From: Orychophragmus violaceus
Lineage: Eukaryota > Streptophyta > Magnoliopsida > Brassicales > Brassicaceae
Assembly: GCA_030180135.1 (NCBI GenBank)
Contig: CM058230.1
Span: 15,997,082 to 16,061,081, forward strand
Length of the DNA: 64,000 nt
Direction: 5' to 3'
Shown here: positions 11,305 to 22,465 of the stretch, in pieces
How positions within the stretch are numbered: position 1 is the first letter of the stretch
How the letters are laid out: each line of letters starts with the position of its first letter
Notes under the pieces: generated by a model
Databases searched by the model: none
Told to the model about the DNA's origin: nothing
What the model saw: the letters and a program-made list of their open reading frames with translations, nothing else
Translations under genes and position numbers: made by a program

Positions 11305-11780
11305 ATCTAAAATAACGAACGAACAGCAAATGCGTGATTCTTCGGTTGGATAGGAAAGTTTGTATAACTGTTTTCATCACTCTCATTAACTAAAATGGCA
11401 ATAGGGTGTAAATTTCAAAGTGAATATATAATTTCTGCAGAGCTAATTTATTTCATATGCCTAATTTAGCTATATACCCTCAATCATACGCGTAAATAAT
11501 CTTGTGTGATTAATGGGAATTAGCCAATTAGGTGAAATGAATTTTTTTTTGAATTATAAATTTTATTCAATAAATATTCGCAAATGTTCACAAAATTCAA
11601 AAGAAAATTGGATGGTCTCTTGGAAAAAAAGTATTTGACACGTTCTTTAGTTGTGACCGTTGATAACAAAACCCAACAGCTATATAATACAGAGAGCAGC
11701 CTGTAACCATGAGCCTAGTAACACATTTGGACGGAACTACCCCCAGCTTACGACATTGTGGGTCTCAACGACCAGTGTCT
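11305..11780. repeat. Local repeat family, copy 2 (tandem to copy 1)
   Basis: From atatctaaaataacgaacg to ggtctcaacgaccag this is over 90 percent identical by eye to 6069-6535, including the tail ttgtgaccgttgataac and aacacatttgg. It ends abruptly at about 11777 where sequence unrelated to the other copies begins. It represents a tandem duplication that predates the CACTA insertion. Confidence 0.75.
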
Positions 11781-13690
11781 CTCGGGTTTTTTATTTTCGG
11801 GAAACTCCGATATCATTCCATATGCTATACGTTTGTTAAGTTTACTTTCATATTTTAATTCGTCTTAATTCCCGTATATAAGTTCATTGAATACCGTTCT
11901 TTACTTACATATATATGCATATACGGTCCTAACATGCAATCACTATATGAATGCATCACACAACAATACTATCAACCTAACGGCACACAACAGGTTTAAT
12001 CCGTTTAATTCTTATAATCCTAACATGCGTCTTAACTCCTAACCGGTTTATCGATAATTCATTCATTCAATTCTCAAACACAATCAATCACGTCCGGGTA
12101 TGCAATCCTAGTTCTACGGTTTCTCATTTCCCGATCTATATGCATAAATTACGGTGTTTGAGCCGACTCACAGTGATTTAGGTCGGAACGAACGACACGG
12201 ATGCGGATACGGCTTTCCGAGACCTCGAACTAAACCCAAACCTCCCGAACACACGAACACTAACTCCGAAGCGTCACGAACATCCGTATATGAACCGCAA
12301 CACCAAAACCGGCCGGAGTCAATGCGTTGACCGGCGTTGACCGTTGACCACTGACCGTTGACCAGACTTGAACCGGTTGACCCCACCTCTGAACCGGTTG
12401 ACCAGTGAACCAAAATCCAATTGGCCGGTTTAGGTAAACCGGGTCAAAGTCAACCGTTGACCGAGAGTTGATCGGTTAACCTAAACCGATCCAAAACCAC
12501 CCAAACCAACTCCAATCTTGCAACAACCAATCTGAACCAACTCCCTGAAGAATCGGCTGAAGACACGGCGGCGAGGAAGCTTCTCCGGCGACTTCTCCGG
12601 CGTTGACCGGCGGCGGCGGACCGTTGACCGCGGCGGAGGAGGCTTTTTCCGGAGACTCAGAAGCTCCTCCACCCACCAAACTGCTCAGCAAGACAAAATC
12701 TATCCACCCATGACTTCAAAACACTCAGATCTGATGAAGAGAGAGAGAGAGATCCACCAAACCCTAATCCGCGGCTAGATTCCGCCGAGCTCCGGCGACG
12801 GCGACGATGGTGGCTGGCTGGAGATTGTAGAGGAGAGTGATAGGAAGCTACTGGGCTTTGTAGAGTGTGATTTGAGTCTAAGATGAGAAAGTTATGGCCT
12901 TTCTTGTGAGAGAAGCTATTAAGAACATCATGTGTTCTTAGGATGTTCTTGAATCTTCAAGAAAGATTTCTGGAAATGTTGAATGTTTCTGGAGAGGAAT
13001 AGAGAGAGAGGTCGACATAGAGAGGCTAGAGAGATCACCAAGAATGAGCTAAGTGCATGAATAGTTGATTTGAAGTTCGATTCTTTGCATGTACCTCCTT
13101 TCTCATGCAACAAATATGAGCCTGCCACATCAAAAGGAAAGCTGGAGACCTGGGGATGAGACACCTGTCTATGGTGTGTTCTTTTAGTCCAAAAATGCCC
13201 TTCTAAACCGGCCCAACCCAATAGTAAACCCTTCTTTCTATTTCTTGTCTGTTTTTTCGATTGCGTGAATATTATTTTAGAAAATACCAGATGATTCGCA
13301 TAAATCTCAAAACTTCCATAAACTGATTCTATCTGATTTTAGATGAATTTATCAACTTTAATCACCTCATTTGGAGTTTCCTAGCTCCCGTTATGAATTT
13401 CCGAAGTTTTCTCGGTTTACTCGGTTTTCCGACCGATAAGCCGAAAAATACATTTCTGCTCCGTTTCTTCCAATTCTGGTCTTTTAAATGTTCTTTATGC
13501 TTTAAAAGAGAACTTTTGGCCCATTTTGGCTTCCGCCTCGAACTTTGGAAAAATTACCATTTTGCCCATGGGTTTGGTAAAATTACGGTTTTGCCCTTGC
13601 TGACTTTTCTTCTGCCCGTTGACCATATTTTTGAATACCGGATATTACTCCGATGATAATAAAATCATCGTGAAGGTGGCACCAAAACCG
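11781..13690. other. Unclassified repeat-like DNA with GTTGACC-rich zone
   Basis: There is no convincing gene. At 12310-12480 the heptamer gttgacc/ggttgac recurs about a dozen times with accgg spacers, which makes short proline- or serine-rich frames on the minus strand that I do not regard as genes. The region also includes caaaccctaatccgcgg followed by a GC-rich leader-like part (12760-12840). The composition resembles an LTR or element leader, but I could not find matching ends or a target duplication. Confidence 0.4.
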
Positions 13691-15281
13691 GATTAACGCA
13701 AAGGCTAGAAAAGTTAAAAGCGCTACTTTGGGAAGAGACAGAAAACAGACGAGACTTCATCGAACACGAGATGCATAGCCGTTGATAGATCTAAGCTTTA
13801 TCCCTAATTTCTCAACTGCATTTTCACAATGTATCAATGGAATACTTAGGGTATCAAGCAATGGACCTCAAATTACTCAATAGATTATTCGTTATTGAAT
13901 TAAGGTGAGTAGAATATGGTGAACGAAATAGCAATGAAAGTAACTAAACGGGTATAAGATCAATAAGAGAAAGCGTCAGGTCTAGGAAAGTTCTCAAATA
14001 ATCAGGAATATAAGCAAATCAATTAGTCGGGGTCGAAATATCTATGTTTTAGAACTCGAACACACAAGATTATAACAAACCAACTCTCGTTGCAAATATT
14101 AACTATGTATAGCAACCTAGAAATCCAAATCACTTTGCGATCCTAGAGTTCTAAACCTGCATTAATTTCACATTCGTTCATAATTTCCTTAAACAAAATC
14201 TCTTTGCTAATAGACAAATTATTCACCTAGGTTCTTTTATAGCTAATTAACCAACACTCGGTGCGCTAATCAACTTAATATCATATTAAGCTTTAAGATC
14301 AACCTATAATAAGAATTAGAAGTTATGAATCGCAATTAACCAATTAACCTAAAATTTTATAAAATCCCTATCGTGAATCCTTAAATCTAACAAGTAAACT
14401 ACTCAGACATGACAATCATAACAATATAGATGATGAATAGAAGTTAACAAAAAAAAAACTCAATAGAATAAAAGAGTAAAAGAAACAAGGGTTCAAAATT
14501 TTCTTTGTCGAGATACAAGATCAGCTCCAAAAAACTCCATTTTCTCCAATTCAAAGTATGAAAATTGTAGCCTAAACAATAGTTGTCAAACTTAATTAAT
14601 AGCTAAAACATGATTTGGATTTTCTTGTAAATACGGAAAACTTCTAGTTCATTTTGAAAATATCTTATATCTATAATTTTCACACGCATAATTCATGTCC
14701 AGATGTGGTGTGACCGACTTTGGGTGCAGACGTAGCCAGTGACCTTTGGAAAATTTATATGTGCTACAAAATTACTCAAAATTCAAATTCTTCAAAGTAG
14801 CTTCAATCGTACCTAAACCTGTAAAAGACTCAGTGACTCCAAAAACATCTAAAAAAGACTCTAGACTATGATTTATATCATGGCATAAAAACCCGAAAAA
14901 CCCATGATGTTGTCGAACTCGAACCGTCGGCGTCTTATTAAACCGTGAAGCAGAGCCACCGCAAGATACGACAAAACTCTCGTTCAAAATGCTTATGCAA
15001 AGAAATCATAACCCCAGCACCTACTTCGCCACCACTATCCTCTTGCAGTAGATCAGGATGGTGAGCAGCCAGGATAGTGAGTGAGTGGTCTATATATATC
15101 TCGATTACGATAATGCGGATTTAATTAACCTTTTCGAAATATTATAATCATCGGTCCAACAATAATATGCAAATCGATAAATTATTCATATAGCATTACG
15201 AGGTCCATACATCCCCGCATACCAACCGTTATAAGAGATTCATGCATATACTGCAATGAACATAGATATATAAATTACGAT
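13691..15281. other. AT-rich stretch without recognisable gene
   Basis: There is no frame over about 70 codons with family resemblance; the frame at 14772-14987 (minus) looks accidental. The text has the flavour of old retrotransposon LTR DNA, but I cannot name a family. The downstream (3') flank of the MLP-like gene is at 15060-15281. Confidence 0.4.
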
Positions 15282-16206
15282 TTAGAACATATTTCTGTTC
15301 TGAAGCTTATCACTGATCATGAGACGGATTAATTGAGCTGTGATGAGGGACGAGCTTGGATCTTTGATATCATCAGGCATCTTCTCGGCCTCGATGGTCC
15401 ATTTCATGTGGCTACCATTATCGTCTTCTCGAGGAGTAATAGTGGTGGTTACTTTGATAAGCGTCTTAAACCTCGGCATCAAGTAATGAGTGCTCCTCAA
15501 ACTCATTGTAATTGTCCGATTCTCCCAATCCTCAGCCTCGATGGCCACATCAGCTTTTGATGAACATAAAAATTAGGTTTTAATCTATAAGTATAAATTA
15601 AATGATAAATATAATTAACTAGAAGAGTTTACCATCATCTTTAAATGCTTTGATGAAAGCTTTAAAGCAGTCGTCCGCCGGAACCTTAGCATTAAGGGAT
15701 TGTTCCTGAAGATAGAAATCGATGAACCTGATGTGTCTGACTAGAGTGTCGACGACCCGCTCAGTGTCAAAGATCCACACTGGATCTTCAATGTCTACAT
15801 GATGGCTATTCTTCTCGAACTCGACGGTCCACTCCACGCGGCTAGAGTTCATGTCTTCCCTAGGAGTGATGGTGATGGTTGCTTTGACCGTCTTGAAGCG
15901 TTGCAAGATTAGATTCCCAAGTATGCTCATCGTCACTGTTCTTTTCTCTATATCCTTCGACACGATTTGGAACCTCAAATCCACTACAGTGAAGATAGTA
16001 ATTAGTTAAGGGTTTTGATCAATGATCAAGAAACATGAATGAAATTTGAGAAGAGTTGATTACTTACCGGCAGGAAACAAGTGTGAAACATGATTGTTCT
16101 CTCTGGTAAAATATTCAATGAATATGTCTGCCGGAGACTCAATGTCAAATGACCTAGAAGATGAACCGTATGGTCCTGCATGAATAGTACTGAAAGGTCC
16201 GAACAT
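15282..16206 (-). CDS. Bet v I / major latex protein (MLP)-like protein with two C-terminal half-domains
   Basis: Three exons join in frame with GT-AG introns: complement(15282..15553, 15633..15983, 16068..16206), giving 253 residues. Exon 1 (46 residues, start MFGPFSTIHAG) holds an N-terminal piece with the motif ESPADIFIEYF...HLFPA typical of MLPs. Exon 2 (RTVTMSILGN...FKTVKATITITPRED...VEWTVEFEK) and exon 3 (RTITMSLRST...FKTLIKVTTTITPRED...MKWTIEAEK) each encode the C-terminal half of a Bet v I fold, so the half is duplicated. A usual MLP is about 150 residues with two exons. The segment between the first helix and exon 2 is about 25 residues shorter than in MLPs. A TATAAATA box sits at 16249-16256 (minus), 43 bp before the ATG. 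Bet v I proteins bind hydrophobic ligands in a cytosolic cavity; the ligand here is unknown. The start at 16206 keeps the exon 1 frame; an upstream ATG at 16238 is in another frame. Confidence 0.8.
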
Positions 16207-16248
16207 TCTCTCTCTCTCTCTCTAGATTTTTTCACCATCGAACCTTTC

Positions 16249-16256
16249 TATTTATA
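16249..16256 (-). promoter_or_regulatory. TATA box of the MLP-like gene
   Basis: The sequence is tatttata on the plus strand, i.e. TATAAATA on the coding strand, 43 bp upstream of the ATG. The same TATAAATA lies upstream of the MLP423 remnant at 50709-50716. A short CT tract separates box and ATG here. Confidence 0.6.
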
Positions 16257-16359
16257 ACCACAATTGTGATGTAATTTGTGATGCGTTGATGATTCGTCAG
16301 TTGTTTTTTCCAAAGTGATCGATTATGTTAAAAAGCGAATAGCTACTTGGAAGAATATA

Positions 16360-16980
16360 TATAATTATGCATAGCTAATTTATTTCATTGGCTTGTTTTT
16401 GTGTGACCAATTATGTGTATTTGGTGAAATGAATTGTTTCTTAAATTATAAATCTCACATAATCTGTAGGTTAATGCTCACAAAACATATTCAAAAGAAA
16501 AATTGGATCGTGTTAGCAAATTCAAAAATAAGGAATATTTGTGTTCAAATGAGCTTATTAATTAGAGATAGCTAATTGAGAGTTTTATTACTAGACCACA
16601 CCACAAGTTATTTAGTTGTGACCGTTGATAACAAAATCCAACAGCTATATAATACCCGTAACCATGTGACCTTAGAGAAGCTTTATAACCACTTGACCAA
16701 ACCACTAGACCACACCACAAGTTATTTAGTTGTGACCGTCGATGTCAAAGACTACTTCGTAATCCTAGTGGAACTGGCCTTTGGTGTAATAGGTTTCAAG
16801 AGAGCTAACACATTTGGACGGAACCGCCTCCGGCATTTTTGGTCTCAACGACCAATCTCCAGCTCTCGAAGAGTTGTTATCAACAGTCACAACTAAAGAA
16901 CGTGTGATGTGGTCTAGTGGTTTGGTCAAGTGGTTATAAAGCTTCTCTAAGGTCTGTAAATTCTTTTTAGGCTCTAGCTT
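16360..16980. repeat. Local repeat family, copy 3, upstream of the MLP-like gene
   Basis: It is homologous to 6180-6617 and 44880-45210 (for example aaaacatattcaaaagaaa, gtgaccgttgataacaaaat, aacacatttggacggaacc, ggtctagtggtttggtcaa). It also has an internal duplication: accacaccacaagttattta occurs near 16597 and again near 16710. It is non-coding. Being next to a live MLP promoter, it identifies the likely source of the family. Confidence 0.7.
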
Positions 16981-17355
16981 GCCTATGTTAACAGTGGTTT
17001 TCGGTGGTGTTTCTTCCTTTTAGATTCTCGTAGGATTACTTCGCCTTTCGATTTGTAATTCTTCATTTCAACGGTTTCTATCATCTTATGCGAATATCCG
17101 GAGTGAGGTTATTTTATCGATCGGATTTGATACTCGTTAAGTTTGAGTGTGGTTTTAGTTGTTTTACTACTAACCGATGTGTATGTGATGAAATTAAAAT
17201 GGTTATGACTAGTGAGATATCAGTTTTTTGGATAAAAAGATAGTCTTGCTTGACACTCAAGAAAACTAATAACGGGCTCACATACAAGCTTTTTCTTAAG
17301 TGTTTTGTTTGTATTTGGTTAATATTTTCAGAAATTGTAATACCTAGATAAATGA

Positions 17356-18299
17356 TTGGTTGCAACTTGTGTCGACCACGGAACCAACAGGTCTGATCAA
17401 CATGTAAGACTGGCTGGCGTAGGTGAAGTCAGCGGTGTGTCACGGACCTTTTTCAACAAGGCTGTGCGGCGTTCGACAGTCTCATACCTGCCGAGCCAGC
17501 CTACCTTTCTTACGGACCTTTTCGACTGGTTTCGCCCTGTCTCGGGCTCCTCAGGTGATCGGCTCCAGATCACGACCAGTTTGTGCATGGCTGGCCTAAT
17601 CCCTTCTTCAAAGTCAGATCCTCGATCAGCGACAGACTCCCCAAACTTAACTGGGTCGGTCTGCCTAACTCCAAAAGGATTCTCCAACCTGAATTATGCA
17701 CGTCCCTCCCTGAAGCATACACCCTTTCACAGTTGTTTCAGTCGAGTTTTAATATCTCTTAACCGAGTTTTAATTTTAATTAATTACGTTAATAAATCTT
17801 GAAGTCCAAGTTGGTATGCGGCCCAAGTCGAGAAATTTGGTGGACAAGTCCGCGGACTTGCTGCACAAGTAGGTTTACTTACTAAACCTAGCCTCCTCCT
17901 TAATCCTATATATACGACCCTTAAGCCTCTTTTGTAGAGCATCCTTAACGAAAATCACACAGAGTTAAACTCAAAAGAAATTTTCTTCAATTCCTTTCTA
18001 ATTTAGGTTCATGTCTAAATTCGAGAGTATCGTAGTTCATATGTTTGACAGAACTGATATTGATTGTTGCGATATTGTTTCCTATGGTTTTATCATGTGA
18101 CTCATGAATTTTGATTTGACCTGTCACACTACGTGTGATTCTTTGAGTTAAGGAAAGATATCAAATCTCGCCTCCATATATTCTGATTTCTACTCCTTTT
18201 GTTAAATCGTTTTGATATCGTTTCCTTAACGCTTATTGTTTATTCGGAATTAAACCGCTTTTATCGTAGTGTACTAAATTTTTATTTTACACAAATTTA
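17356..18299 (+). other. LTR-like region preceding a copia fragment (boundaries not found)
   Basis: A GC-richer block (17360-17700) is followed by a TATA-type box (cctatatatacgaccc, about 17907) and a leader-like pyrimidine/A-rich stretch, then at 18300 by copia protein homology. The order suggests a retrotransposon LTR and leader, but I saw no TG/CA ends, primer-binding site or TSD. The open frames here (plus 17356-17802, minus 17397-17687) match nothing I know. Confidence 0.35.
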
Positions 18300-18785
18300 G
18301 CAGCTGATCCATGTTGCGTCTCAGACCTGGCTGATCAGCGGTGCTACTCACCATCTGAACAGCGATCTCCAAAACCTCTCAATGCACAACTTGTTTCAAG
18401 GCGGAGAGGAGGTGACAATTGTCGATGGGTTCATGCTTCCAATTACGCAGACTGGTTTCACTTCCTTACCCACTCCATCTCGCTCTCTTCAATTATCCAA
18501 TGTTCTTATGTACCTAACTTACACAGAAATCTCATATCCGTTAATAAGCTATGTACTCAAAATAATGTGTCTGCAAATTTCTTTCCAACTCATTTTTAGG
18601 TGATGGATCTTAAAACGGGGCCTTGTTGATCTGCAAAAATGTTAAAGACGAATTGTACGAGTGGCCGATATCACCAAAACCAAAAGTTGTCCTCGCCTCT
18701 ACACCTAAAACATCTCTCACCTCATGACATGCTCTCTTAGGCCATCATCTCCATCTATTTTATCTTCGATTGTTTCTCGTTTTTT
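18300..18785 (+). pseudogene. Ty1/copia polyprotein fragment (protease to GAG-pre-integrase)
   Basis: Reading across small frame changes gives TWLISGATHHLNSDLQNLS, then MHNLFQGGEEVTIVDG, FTSLPTPSRSLQLSNVL, NLHRNLISVNKLC, ELYEWPIS and HALLGHHL. This is the familiar copia order of aspartic protease, spacer and pre-integrase (WHxRLGHP). The catalytic DSGA/DTGA Asp is lost (LISGATHH), there are in-frame stops, and no integrase, RT or RNase H follows. It is a short dead relic unrelated to the complete copia at 31-39 kb. Confidence 0.75.
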
Positions 18786-18874
18786 ATTACCCTGTTTTGA
18801 TTCAAAGCAAAAATGGTAGTAACTCACCATGAAGTGAGAGTCTAACCCGGGTTTGAACAAGTTATTAGTACCCG

Positions 18875-19575
18875 TAGGGATGTTAAAATGACTTTTTATA
18901 AACGGCCTAAACGGGTTCTGTGTATAAAAATGAGTCTGTTTAGACTCGTTTAAGCAACATGGTTAACGAGCTTAAACGTGTTGGAGTGATTTTTAAACGG
19001 ATATCCGTTTAGGCCCGTTTAAATTTTTTTTTAATTCAACTATTAATTTTTTTTATGCAAGTCGACAATTCAAACAAAAAAAGAAAAGAAAAAAGTTAAT
19101 AGCAATATACACTTTGTGTTTCAGTCATATTTATTTACTGTTAATGCGAAAAAAAATTCCAGCTTCGGTTATATTTGAAGTCATTCAGTTATTCATAGCC
19201 TCATAGGTTAATAATTACTCTATTACCATTTCATTTTATAAGGTAAAATTTTAAAATAATGTGTCTATTTTTTATGAACTTACAACTATTCATAAGCTAA
19301 CTATTCAATTACCGACCGAAAAGGTAACTATCTAAATATATTACAAATTTTCATAATACCTTTTTAATTAAAACACTTAACTAACAATATTTTATTAATA
19401 TGGTGTCGAATGATAAAAAATTGTACAAATTATAATATATAAAAGAGTTTTTTTTGTTTTTTAAAAAATAATATTTATAAATGGGCTTAAAGGCTTTAAA
19501 TAAGTATGGATTAATTTAACGGATCTAAATGGATCGGACGTAAACGAACCGGACCCACCAATTTTAACATCCCTA
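18875..19575. mobile_element. Non-autonomous hAT-type element, 701 bp
   Basis: The ends tagggatgttaaaa and attttaacatcccta are inverted copies. The flanks are agtacccg (18867-18874) and aatacccg (19576-19583), an 8-bp duplication with one mismatch. Subterminal DNA is rich in aaacgggttt / cgtttaag words. The interior is AT-rich with no transposase. It is a different family from the hAT at 972-1998. Confidence 0.8.
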
Positions 19576-19667
19576 AATACCCGAGTAGAGAGAAAGAAAT
19601 TGATTTCGCTTCCTCCCTTCCAACGATTGATTTCATGGAAAAATGTCACACCAAGCAGTCGGATCTG

Positions 19668-19905
19668 CCATCCAAGAGAATCATGCTATCTCATAAGTAG
19701 TGATTTGAGGTAATCTAAACTCATTTTTTTATTTATTATTATAAATTAATTAAATCATTTTTAAATATGCGAGCGAATCATACTAGTCCAAGAGAATCAT
19801 GATAGGGGTAGCCATTTAAGGTAATCTAAATTATCTTTATTTTTTAATTATAAATTGTTTAAATCATTTTCAAGTATGTGAAAAAATAAATAAACTAAAA
19901 GTCTT
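19668..19905. repeat. Two-copy direct repeat, about 115 bp
   Basis: The sequence tccaagagaatcatg...ttgaggtaatctaaactc... at 19668-19785 is repeated at 19788-19905 (tccaagagaatcatgatag...taaggtaatctaaatt). The rest of 19584-20005 shows nothing recognisable. Confidence 0.6.
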
Positions 19906-20005
19906 AAACTCAGACATCGATCAAGTCTTCCCCTGTTTTTCTTCTTCTTTTATAGAAGACATCTCCGTTGCCTTATAGGGCGAGGAAATATTAGAAGAAT
20001 AAACG

Positions 20006-20655
20006 TCATGCAATAAAGAGTTTCCTCAAGGGACGCTCGATGAACTTCGTATAGCCTGTGGTTGCAGCTCTGGTTAACACATCCTCACTGTCTGATTGCC
20101 AATGGCAGTTGGGGGCATTGCCGTTGCATGCCAAGGCTGTGTGATCCTTGGGCCATGGTTGTTGAAATCATCAAGTATACTCTGTTGGTCAGCTTCCGTA
20201 AGACTCTGCAACATCAAAATATTAACTGTTATGGCTTGACAGTGATCTCAAAGTACTAAAATGGTTTTAAGAATGCCAAATTTACCTTAAGTTCCAAGAT
20301 GCGCTCAAGATTTGTGGGGTTTCCTTCTGGGAACAGTGCAAGATAAGTGTCTGCCACTGAATCGATTGGGGAGAGTATGACCTACAGGTAAGATGATATT
20401 TAGTTTTCTGAGAATAGAGAGACGAGGAAAGACAAGTTGTCGGACAAAAGCCTTTAGGACTGCCTCAGCTCTACTCATTTGATGTTTCACGAATTTGGAA
20501 TAGCTCGCAGCACTAGCAGTCTGCAATGAGATAAACCAAAATATAGAATAAAATGTTTCATCTTAAAACAAACTGATGTGATAAGCTCACCTGTTTGTCA
20601 AGAGATGGAACCTTTAGAAGAAAGTCCTCCAGGCCTTGTGTATCTAGCAACATCT
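20006..20655 (-). pseudogene. VPS53: C-terminal fragment of VPS53 (GARP complex subunit)
   Basis: Intron-containing pieces on the minus strand read, in order: MLLDTQGLEDFLLKVPSLDK (20592-20655), ASYSKFVKHQMSRAEAVLK (about 20466-20522), VILSPIDSVADTYLALFPEG to ERILELK (about 20293-20391), EADQQSILDDFNNHGP (to about 20150) and, one frame over, SEDVLTRAATTGYTKF to RKLFIA-stop at 20006. This is the order of the plant VPS53 C-terminus; VPS53 tethers endosome-derived vesicles at the trans-Golgi. The N-terminal four fifths of the roughly 800-residue protein are absent. The donor after AVLK reads GC instead of GT, and a one-base frameshift precedes the last block. Introns are retained, so it arose by DNA copying, not by retroposition. 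Homology is recalled from memory of the family. Confidence 0.75.
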
Positions 20656-21404
20656 GTGAAACCAAGAGTCTCGATCTAATTGGAAATTGCCAAAGACTTG
20701 CGAATACAATCATAATGTTAAAAGTACCCGAGATTCCTAGAGGCCCTTTTTAGTAATAAAATGAATCACAAGTACGGAAAAAACTCAGAGTTAGCAGCAA
20801 AAGAATCTTTTTTCTAGTTGCTCTAGAACAATTAAGAGATTGTCTGGAAAAAATACGGGGTTCTGGCAGCAACTGTCCTCGAAAATTTATAGTAAGTGAA
20901 AATTCTCCCAATTTATGTCCTATCTTATTGAATTACTATGGTTGGCGTTTGAAGCAAGATCGATATCTCCCAAGGTATTTCTTATGAGATAATTCCTACT
21001 CAAAACTCAACAGGCCTAACGTGCTCCATACAAATTTTAAAACTTTTTATTAGCCATTTTTGTTGTTAGATTTGTTAGTTCATTTGGTAAAGCATGCCTA
21101 TACCGACTCTTAGGTGACCTTTTCGATTCTTATTCCTTATTTTCTCATTTTTACCATGCTTTAATCTTTCTTTTTCTAGTCACTCATGCTTTAATCTTTT
21201 TAAATCACTGATTTGTATGTTATAATTTTTTTAATTTTTTTATTAAAACATGTTATTTTTTCCTTATTTTTTTCTTCTCATTATACTTTTAACATATTAA
21301 TATGAATTCATTAAAAATAAATTACATATCTATTTATAAATTAGTAAGAGACATTGTTTAGTAAAACTGTTTTATTATAGAATTTATAAAAAAAAAATTC
21401 AATG
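20656..21404. other. AT-rich stretch, no gene seen
   Basis: A possible intron acceptor belonging to the VPS53 fragment lies at about 20656-20670. Beyond that I see only AT-rich DNA. Confidence 0.4.
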
Positions 21405-21692
21405 TCACAGGTATATGTAAAAAATCTTATAAGTAATATTTTTTACAATATGAATATTTACAACCTCAAAATATACGTCGCTGATTACATGCAGAGCTAC
21501 TTGTCGCAATCGCTTGTACTTGGGATTTTTGGAATAGCCCTCTTGGGCCATAAATTGCTGCTCCCTTTTCAAATAGTTCTGAATGTCTGCCAACCCAATA
21601 GGGTCGGACGGATCAAAATAGTTATCATGCAACTCCTCCATTTCAGCGGTCATAGATTCAAAACAAAGAGGATTGTTCGGGTCAGAAGACAT
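21405..21692 (-). CDS. Unidentified small acidic protein or first exon
   Basis: The frame starts MSSDPNNPLCFESMTAEMEE and contains DPSDPIGLADIQNYLKREQQ and YSKNPKYKRLR; it is acidic and helical-looking. After codon 64 (RLRQ) a GT follows and the remaining residues become hydrophobic, so the true exon probably ends near 21501. A TATA-like tatattaat lies at about 21775-21783 (minus), with an A/T leader before the ATG, as in a genuine transcription unit. No downstream exon was found before the VPS53 fragment. I do not recognise the family. It could be a real small gene or a captured first exon. Confidence 0.4.
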   Translation of the reverse strand: MSSDPNNPLCFESMTAEMEELHDNYFDPSDPIGLADIQNYLKREQQFMAQEGYSKNPKYKRLRQVALHVISDVYFEVVNIHIVKNITYKIFYIYL

Positions 21693-22035
21693 TTTTCACA
21701 CTATATTTTTTTCATCTCTCTGAAACTAATGTTAAGAAGAAATTCAATGAGAGTGAAGATAGCTCGAAACCACATTAATATATAGTGCTTTTAATTTGGT
21801 CATCCATGTTTCAACATTAGTATTTAATATATGCACCAACACTTTTACCTTAAAAATGTTATTTGTTATTCGACACTTTTGTTATTCCTTACCATTCCAA
21901 GACTACAGATATGATTTGCCAAGGCAGGGGTTTTGTTTTTGCTATCAAGACGTTAACATCGATCTAACACGCTTGAACATTAATTATTTTGTTATCATCT
22001 GAATTTATTAAAATTACGTTGGTGAAATACATGTT

Positions 22036-22228
22036 TACATGATGATTATGGCCGAGAAATCCCTAGTAACAAAGTCCAAAATAAAACTTTTTTTTTAACA
22101 ACATCGAAAAGAAAAAAAATCAAGTGTAGAAATTCTACACTTGATTTTTTTTCTTTTCGATGTTGTTAAAAAAAAAGTTTTATTTTGGACTTTGTTACTA
22201 GGGATTTCTCGGCCATAATCATCATGTA
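22036..22228. repeat. Perfect 193-bp palindrome (96-bp arms, 1-nt centre)
   Basis: The left arm is 22036-22131, the centre 22132, and the right arm 22133-22228. I checked the arms base by base including both homopolymer runs (nine T versus nine A; eight A versus eight T) and found no mismatch. The core is gtgtagaaattctacac. There is no coding content and no obvious TSD. RNA from it would fold into one long perfect hairpin. Confidence 0.95.
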
Positions 22229-22465
22229 GCCTTCAGCCGTAGCCTTAACTGTCTTTAGGCTTTGATTAAGATTATTAACTTTTAACTTATTAGGGTTTCA
22301 AATTGAGAGAACGTGGTTTGTGCTAAACCCTATAAGTTTTTAAAAACATATATCTTAATATTTATTAAGAAAATAAATGTTTAGAATTAAAATAATGCTG
22401 ACTTGTCATAAGACTCTTGATAGATATGCCTAGTTACAGCTCTCAGAGTATTATTTCTAGCTGCA

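Noticed and set aside
12168..12691. Minus-strand proline/serine-rich frames
   Set aside because: They follow from the gttgacc/ccgg repeats; there is no start context, splice signals or family resemblance.
11777..13690. Possible full LTR starting tgtctctcggg
   Set aside because: I could not find a CA end with a matching 5-bp duplication or any adjacent primer-binding site.
14772..14987. 71-codon minus-strand frame downstream of the MLP-like gene
   Set aside because: No family resemblance, no splice partner, and a composition like the surrounding DNA.
17356..17802. 148-codon frame on the plus strand and overlapping 96-codon frame on the minus strand
   Set aside because: No family match on either strand, and the region looks like LTR/leader DNA ahead of a copia relic.
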